Assembly (NCBI GenBank): GCA_035549175.1 | Contig: DASZRL010000056.1 | Coordinates: forward strand, 1-28,113 | Length of the DNA: 28,113 nt | Reading direction: 5' to 3' | From: DASTSN01 sp035549175 | GTDB lineage: Bacteria; Bacteroidota; Bacteroidia; Chitinophagales; Chitinophagaceae | Shown: positions 23,841 through 28,113 of the stretch, in pieces | How positions within the stretch are numbered: the stretch's first letter is position 1 | Layout: every line of letters begins with the position of its first letter | Program-made: the position numbers and the translations under genes | The notes under the pieces: generated by a model | The model's database searches: none | Told to the model about the DNA's origin: nothing | Seen by the model: the letters and a program-made list of their open reading frames with translations, nothing else

Positions 23841-24923
23841 TCAGCCCGGGAAAGGAAGGCCAAACCGGTCTCCGGTCGCCGCCAGGTCAGCTGCGACCGT
23901 TTCCAGCAGCGGTATGCCGTCGCGCCGGCGGGCCACTTCGAACTCCCGTTCAGGGTCTCCGGGAATCAGCACCGACTGGCCAGGCACGGCCCTGGCCGAA
24001 CGAAACCGGCGGATCCACCTGTCCATGTGTTCCTTGAATTCCCCGGCCGGGCGGAAGGCATCAATCCGCATCGCACCCAAAAAATGACCGATGCCCTGCC
24101 CCGGCTGTTCGGTGGGCATGGGTACGTAGGCCGGAAAGGGCGGAACCCAGGGCCCGTAATTGGCCCCGCTCAATATGGCAGAGAAAATATCCACGATCGC
24201 TCCGAGGGCATAGCCCTTGTGACTTCCGTGTTCCCGGTCCCCGCCCAGCGGAAGCAGCGCCCCGCCGGACTTGAGGGCATGGGAATCCCGGGTGGATTCG
24301 CCCTGCGCATCCTGGATCCAGCCGACGGGAGCCTGAAGTCCCTTACGCTGCAGGATCTCCAGTTTGCCGTTGGCAGCCGTGGTGGTGGCCATGTCGGCAA
24401 CCAGGGGCGGTTCCGCCCCGGAGGGAATCGCTACGCAGATCGGATTGGTGCCCAGCAACCGTTCCACCGAAAAGGTAGGGGCCACCAGGGGGCTTGCATT
24501 GGTCATGGCAATACCGATCATATCCTGCTCCAGGGCCATCATGGCATGAAAACCGGCTATGCCGAAATGGTTGCTGTTCTGGACGCTGACCCAGCCCGTT
24601 CCCACCTGCCTGGCCTTGTCGATGGCCAGCTGCATGGCCTGGGGGGCTATCACCAGACCCAGGCCACGGTCCCCGTCCACCACCGCTGTGGACGGCGTTT
24701 CATGGAGGACCCTCCATCGGGGCCGGGCATTCACCCGGTTCACTTCCCAAAGACGGACATACCCGCTGAGACGCGCCACCCCGTGGGAATCGACGCCACG
24801 CAGGTCGGCGGAAAGTAGTACCCGGGCGGCCAGTTCCGCCTCGCCCGGCGGCACGTCCATGGCGGCGAAAACGGAACGGGTGAAGGAGAATAATTGCTCG
24901 TAGGGATAAACGATTTCAGGCAT
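23841..24923 (-). CDS. Ldh_2-family NAD(P)-dependent oxidoreductase (malate/L-lactate/ureidoglycolate dehydrogenase type)
   Basis: Cytosolic enzyme that interconverts a 2-hydroxy acid and 2-keto acid. The 360-residue protein has LRGVDSHGVARL (41-52), the catalytic His119 in NSNHFGIAGF and TNPICVAIPSG in the nucleotide-binding part, followed by GSHKGYALG. This is the malate/lactate dehydrogenase-2 fold, whose members act on malate, lactate, ureidoglycolate or 2,3-diketogulonate; the substrate is not evident. I chose the ATG at 24923, which gives the family N-terminus MPEIVYPYEQL; an in-frame TTG two codons earlier lies in a terminator tail. It follows the Gfo/Idh gene by 61 bp, which is mostly a terminator hairpin. 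Confidence 0.9.
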   Translation of the reverse strand: MPEIVYPYEQLFSFTRSVFAAMDVPPGEAELAARVLLSADLRGVDSHGVARLSGYVRLWEVNRVNARPRWRVLHETPSTAVVDGDRGLGLVIAPQAMQLAIDKARQVGTGWVSVQNSNHFGIAGFHAMMALEQDMIGIAMTNASPLVAPTFSVERLLGTNPICVAIPSGAEPPLVADMATTTAANGKLEILQRKGLQAPVGWIQDAQGESTRDSHALKSGGALLPLGGDREHGSHKGYALGAIVDIFSAILSGANYGPWVPPFPAYVPMPTEQPGQGIGHFLGAMRIDAFRPAGEFKEHMDRWIRRFRSARAVPGQSVLIPGDPEREFEVARRRDGIPLLETVAADLAATGDRFGLPFPG

Positions 24924-24927
24924 ACGC

Positions 24928-24958
24928 AAAAATAAGGGATGCCTTGGTCAGGCATCCC
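24928..24958 (-). terminator. Rho-independent terminator between the Gfo/Idh and Ldh_2 genes
   Basis: GGGATGCC (24936-24943) pairs perfectly with GGCATCCC (24951-24958). Read on the minus strand the hairpin is followed by TTATTTTT (24935 down to 24928). The T-run ends 4 nt before the ATG of the next gene and at the same time forms an exact -7 box (TATTTTTG, 24927-24934). Confidence 0.85.
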
Positions 24959-24984
24959 GGTTAAATAACAGGTGGCAGACGCAA

Positions 24985-26382
24985 TCAGCGCCGTTTCATG
25001 TTGACCGGATCCCACAGGATTACCCGGTTTTCAAAGTAGCTGGCATTGGCAGCCAGGCAGGGAGCCGCAGCCCGGAACCCCACCACGGGGTCCTCGATCA
25101 CCGCGCTTCCGGTACGCACACCCTGGAAGAAATTGGCGAAATGGTCCACATGGGCATCATACCCCTGTGGTGTCCGGTATTGGATCGGCGGCTTGGTGGG
25201 GGCCTGCTGGTCTGCCTGGGACCATTTGCTGTTATACCGCTTCATCAGCTCATCCTGCATGGCCTGCGGATAGGTGGACAGGGAATCCCAGCCGCCGATA
25301 CCCGGTGCCTTGGGCATCAGGCTATGCGTGATTTTTACCCCGTCCCAGCCCTTTTCCATCACCCCTTCACTGCCAATGAAACGGACGATGCCCTGGTCGC
25401 CGGCACCGCTGATGAAATTGACACGCAGCATGACCTGGAAGGCCGGATGTTCCGGTGTCGCCGGGTAATCCATGATGGAGGTCATCACATCAGGAACATC
25501 CCGGCCGTCCTTCCAGTAGCACAACTGGCCGCTGGAAAAGATCTTGCGGGGGCCCTTGGACCCGGTTACGTAATGAATGCCGGTCAGCAGGTGTACGAAC
25601 AGGTCGCCCGACATGCCGGTTCCGTACTCCCGGTAGTTGCGCCACCAGAAGAACTTCTTGGGATCGTAGGCCGGTTTGGTAGGCATACCGGCCACGTACC
25701 GGTCCCAGTCCACGGTCCGGGGGGACTCATCGGTGGGGAAGGTATATTCCCAGGCTCCCAGGGCGCTTTGGCGGTCATAGCTGGCCTCAATGCAGTTCAG
25801 CTGGCCGATTTCGCCGGACCGGTACAGCTCCCGGGCTTTGGCGTAATCGATGCCGCTGATCCCCTGACTACCCACCTGCATGACCTTGCCGGAGGCCTGG
25901 TGGGCCCGGATCACCTCCAGCCCCTGGCTGAACTGGTGAACCATCGGCTTTTCACAGTACACGTGCTTGCCTGCCTTCAGGGCATCCATGGTGATGCGCG
26001 AATGCCAGAGATCGGCCGTGGCGATGATGACCGCGTCAACGTCCCTGCGCTGGAGTACTTCGCGGTAGTCGCGCGTGGTGAAGAGGTCTTTGCCGTACAA
26101 CTCTTTCATGCGGGCCAGCCTTCCGGTGTACAGGTCGCAGGCGGCAACCAGTTCCACGCCCGGGACTTTCAGGGCTGCCTCCAGGTCGCTATGTCCCTGG
26201 ATGCCACAGCCAATCAGGCCGACGCGTACCTGGTCGTTGGCGGTAAACGGCCTTTCCCAGGGAAGGATCCTGGTTTCATATTCCTGCTCCGCCATCAGCC
26301 GGGAAAAGGCCCCGCTGCCAATAAAAAGCGCCGAGCTGCTGAGATGCCGGATAAAACTCCGGCGGGAAGATGCGTTTGCCAT
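24985..26382 (-). CDS. Tat-exported Gfo/Idh/MocA-family oxidoreductase
   Basis: NAD(P)-dependent sugar oxidoreductase, predicted periplasmic. The 465-residue protein begins with a twin-arginine signal, SRRSFIRHLSSSALFIGSG (6-24), so it would be exported folded with its cofactor. The Rossmann motif is GLIGCGIQG (55-63) and the family EKP motif is CEKPM (143-147). The C-terminal part has the GMSGDLFVHLL helix and ends with a FGN-like VVGFRAAAPCLAANASY. Exported Gfo/Idh enzymes of this type act on glycosides or keto-sugars with a non-dissociating nucleotide; the substrate here is unknown. It follows the lipoprotein isomerase gene by 33 bp, suggesting a shared pathway. Confidence 0.92.
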   Translation of the reverse strand: MANASSRRSFIRHLSSSALFIGSGAFSRLMAEQEYETRILPWERPFTANDQVRVGLIGCGIQGHSDLEAALKVPGVELVAACDLYTGRLARMKELYGKDLFTTRDYREVLQRRDVDAVIIATADLWHSRITMDALKAGKHVYCEKPMVHQFSQGLEVIRAHQASGKVMQVGSQGISGIDYAKARELYRSGEIGQLNCIEASYDRQSALGAWEYTFPTDESPRTVDWDRYVAGMPTKPAYDPKKFFWWRNYREYGTGMSGDLFVHLLTGIHYVTGSKGPRKIFSSGQLCYWKDGRDVPDVMTSIMDYPATPEHPAFQVMLRVNFISGAGDQGIVRFIGSEGVMEKGWDGVKITHSLMPKAPGIGGWDSLSTYPQAMQDELMKRYNSKWSQADQQAPTKPPIQYRTPQGYDAHVDHFANFFQGVRTGSAVIEDPVVGFRAAAPCLAANASYFENRVILWDPVNMKRR

Positions 26383-26415
26383 GGTTACGTAAAATGGATT
26401 GGGGTTAAAGGAATT

Positions 26416-27315
26416 TTATTTCAGTTGTGCGACCTGGTCGTGGAAGAATTTGACCTCAGCGATCACGTCCGGAACGTTATGCTGCCAATTGTTTTCCCGC
26501 TCAATGGAGAAAAGCCCGTGAAATCCCTGGCGTTTCAGTTCAGCAAAGATTTCCGGGAACTTGTTGACGCCGGTGCCGGTGATCACATCCTCGGCATCCG
26601 TCTTGTTGAATTCCTTAACATCCTTGAAATGTACCCCGATAATATGGCCTTCCAGCTTTTTGAGGCAGTCCACCACGTCCAGGCCGCTGCGGGACCAGTG
26701 ACCCACGTCGGCGCAGGATCCCAGGTTGGGATGGCCCTTGACGGCAGCCAGCACGGAATCCGGACTCCAGTAATGGCTGGGGCGCGGGTGATCATGAATT
26801 GCCACCTTGATCCCGTAGGCGCCGGCAAGGCTGTCCACCAGGTTCCACTGGTCGTCCTTGGGTTCAGCCGTGATGTATTCCAGGCCCATGTCCTTGGCCA
26901 GATCAAAGGTCTTTTTCCATTGATCCGGGGTATCGGGAGATACCACGCCCATGGCCACCATGGTGATGCCCTTGGCCTGAAGCAGCTGTTTGACCTTGGC
27001 CCGATCGGCCGGAGAAAGATCGTAGCCGAAAACGGCATTCTTTCCGAAGTCCCCGCCCATCTTCTGGCCCGGGAAGGCCTCAATATACTTGACGCCCGCG
27101 CTATCGGCCTTCTCTATGGCCGTCACGAAGGGAAACTCATGGAAGGTCCAGAGTTGGACACCGATCCGCCAGCCGGCGGTTACCCCGGAAGAATCCTTCG
27201 CGGTTTCCGGGGCCTGGGTGGTAGTCTGGCTGGAGGAGGAATTGCTGCCGCTGTTACAGGCGGCGAGGCCAAGCAGGACCACCAGGGGGCCCCAGCTAAA
27301 TACTGTTTTTTTCAT
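26416..27315 (-). CDS. Lipoprotein sugar phosphate isomerase/epimerase-like TIM barrel
   Basis: A 299-residue xylose-isomerase-like (AP endonuclease 2 fold) TIM-barrel protein with a lipoprotein signal: hydrophobic 8-19 and lipobox LAAC with Cys20, then a Ser/Thr-rich linker (22-45). Candidate metal ligands are seen in order: AEP (Glu), IHDHP (His), CADVGHW (Asp, His), GVHFKD (His, Asp) and SIERE (Glu). It would be anchored facing the periplasm and act on free sugars or keto-sugars there, not sugar phosphates. I chose ATG 27315; a TTG two codons upstream is less likely. It is 33 bp before the exported Gfo/Idh gene, a pairing seen in keto-sugar loci. Confidence 0.9.
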   Translation of the reverse strand: MKKTVFSWGPLVVLLGLAACNSGSNSSSSQTTTQAPETAKDSSGVTAGWRIGVQLWTFHEFPFVTAIEKADSAGVKYIEAFPGQKMGGDFGKNAVFGYDLSPADRAKVKQLLQAKGITMVAMGVVSPDTPDQWKKTFDLAKDMGLEYITAEPKDDQWNLVDSLAGAYGIKVAIHDHPRPSHYWSPDSVLAAVKGHPNLGSCADVGHWSRSGLDVVDCLKKLEGHIIGVHFKDVKEFNKTDAEDVITGTGVNKFPEIFAELKRQGFHGLFSIERENNWQHNVPDVIAEVKFFHDQVAQLK

Positions 27316-27442
27316 ACGCAAGAATTTTCGCTATTCCCGGCAGGTCGCCGGAGAGAAGCTGCTTTTTAAAGTGAAAAAAAATTGAACGCTGAAGATACGC
27401 ATTAATGAATTGCCCCGGATGACCTTTCCACCGCGATGCAGC

Positions 27443-28113
27443 TTATGGCTCTTCCTCTTCCAACGGACGACCGTTCATATCCACGTCCCGTAGGATCCAC
27501 GCCAGGCAGAAACGGTCGAGCAGAACCGCAATTTCCTTTTTGGTCAGGGGTCGCCCGGGTTCGAGATCCCGGGCTTTCAGCAAGCCCTTCGCCTGGTTAT
27601 AGCGGGCCTGATCCGACCCGGCGTCCGGGCTTACCTGGGCGATGAGCCGGGACAGGTACGGCCAGGTAACAGGCTGTCCCGCCGGGACCAGATCCAGACG
27701 GACAGCCGGGTCGTACTGGAGGACCGTGGTCCGGAAACTGTCCGCGGCAAGGATACTGTCAGGCTGGAATAAGGTCTGGTTGGACCAATCCCTGGGTCTG
27801 CCCAGCCCCCGGAGGATACCGGTGAGCCCTACGCGCTGCACCGCTTTCCAGGCGGGGTCGGAACGGTCCACATCGCAGTAGGGCAGCAGGTAACAGGAAT
27901 CATCCAGCAGTTCCTGCTGCAGGAAGCGGACCGGCACATCCCGGGGATCCCCTTCCCCCTTGATGCTCAGGGCCGCCAGGACCCCGACGGCCTGGCCCGT
28001 TAGCAGCACGACCGGCTGGAGCCGGGTGGTGCCGTTGACCAGGTTGGTTACCGAGATACCCTTTTCACAGACCAGCAGCCCTTCGGTTTTCGCAGGAATC
28101 AGGCAGCCCATGG
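27443..28113 (-). CDS. FAD-dependent oxidoreductase, C-terminal part (cut by window edge)
   Basis: The gene runs off the right edge; only about 222 C-terminal residues are present. Residues 10-70 of the visible part (GLLVCEKGISVTNLVNG, RLQPVVLLTGQAVGVLAALS) match the end of PF12831-type FAD-dependent oxidoreductases, where the final strand and helix close the FAD site. It is followed by an unusual tail of about 150 residues. The first part (about 78-127: YCDVDRSDPAWKAVQRVGLTG then ILRGL and LFQPDS) looks like an SLH-type repeat, and the last part (PLTKKEIAVLLDRF) like a second, degenerate one. The FAD-binding N-terminus is outside. A 127-bp gap separates it from the isomerase gene, so co-transcription is possible but unproven. 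Confidence 0.8.
   Translation of the reverse strand, partial: MGCLIPAKTEGLLVCEKGISVTNLVNGTTRLQPVVLLTGQAVGVLAALSIKGEGDPRDVPVRFLQQELLDDSCYLLPYCDVDRSDPAWKAVQRVGLTGILRGLGRPRDWSNQTLFQPDSILAADSFRTTVLQYDPAVRLDLVPAGQPVTWPYLSRLIAQVSPDAGSDQARYNQAKGLLKARDLEPGRPLTKKEIAVLLDRFCLAWILRDVDMNGRPLEEEEP

Noticed and set aside
27341..27355. CCGGCAGGTCGCCGG hairpin upstream of the isomerase gene
   Set aside because: Only five base pairs and no T-run on either side; not convincing as a terminator or operator.
25141..27369. A 742-codon open frame on the plus strand opposite the Gfo/Idh and isomerase genes
   Set aside because: It spans two well-supported minus-strand genes and their gap and has low-complexity, motif-free sequence; a codon-usage artefact.

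Overview
The window is GC-rich (roughly 60%), gene-dense bacterial DNA, most likely from a member of the Bacteroidota close to Chitinophagaceae. This rests on several exact TAnnTTTG elements (the Bacteroidota -7 promoter consensus) upstream of genes, weak or absent Shine-Dalgarno sequences, a short-form AMP nucleosidase, a CcmB/CcmC/CcmD-like trio followed by a Glu/Leu/Phe/Val dehydrogenase, and a periplasmic Gfo/Idh oxidoreductase paired with a lipoprotein sugar isomerase. No rRNA, tRNA, CRISPR array, transposase or phage gene was seen.

Layout. Positions 191-6417 (minus strand) hold a tight six-gene nucleotide-sugar operon, transcribed right to left: a WbpE-like aminotransferase, UDP-glucose 6-dehydrogenase, UDP-glucuronate decarboxylase, a TviB/WbpA-like UDP-HexNAc dehydrogenase, RfbC and RfbD. 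Together these would feed UDP-GlcA, UDP-xylose, a UDP-HexNAc uronate or amino sugar, and dTDP-rhamnose into surface polysaccharide. Divergent from it is waaA (Kdo transferase), whose 3' end overlaps a convergent conserved hypothetical gene. Positions 8583-12460 (plus) carry thymidine kinase, ccmB, ccmC, a ccmD-like gene and glutamate dehydrogenase, ending in a strong terminator. Positions 12516-15514 hold a solitary HsdR-N-type PD-(D/E)XK protein (minus) divergent from AMP nucleosidase and a fused two-ATPase oligopeptide ABC protein (plus).

Positions 15615-19340 (minus) encode a very large secreted TraB/GumN-family protein with repeated modules and an apparent frameshift at its 3' end. Positions 19698-21745 (plus) hold queA, preceded by a leader of about 200 nt that can fold, and a secreted esterase-like hydrolase. 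Positions 21747-22363 look like a decayed minus-strand gene with a nine-G tract. lysC (minus) follows, then a minus-strand redox cassette at the right edge: an FAD-dependent oxidoreductase cut by the window end, a lipoprotein TIM-barrel isomerase, a Tat-exported Gfo/Idh oxidoreductase and an Ldh_2-family dehydrogenase.

Most of the window is housekeeping and surface-sugar metabolism. No clearly new system was identified. The points most worth a second look are the module architecture and broken tail of the TraB protein, the CcmC homologue lacking the tandem tryptophans of the heme motif, the queA leader, the terminator abutting the Ldh_2 start codon, the SLH-like tail on the FAD oxidoreductase, and the incomplete amino-uronate pathway in the sugar operon.
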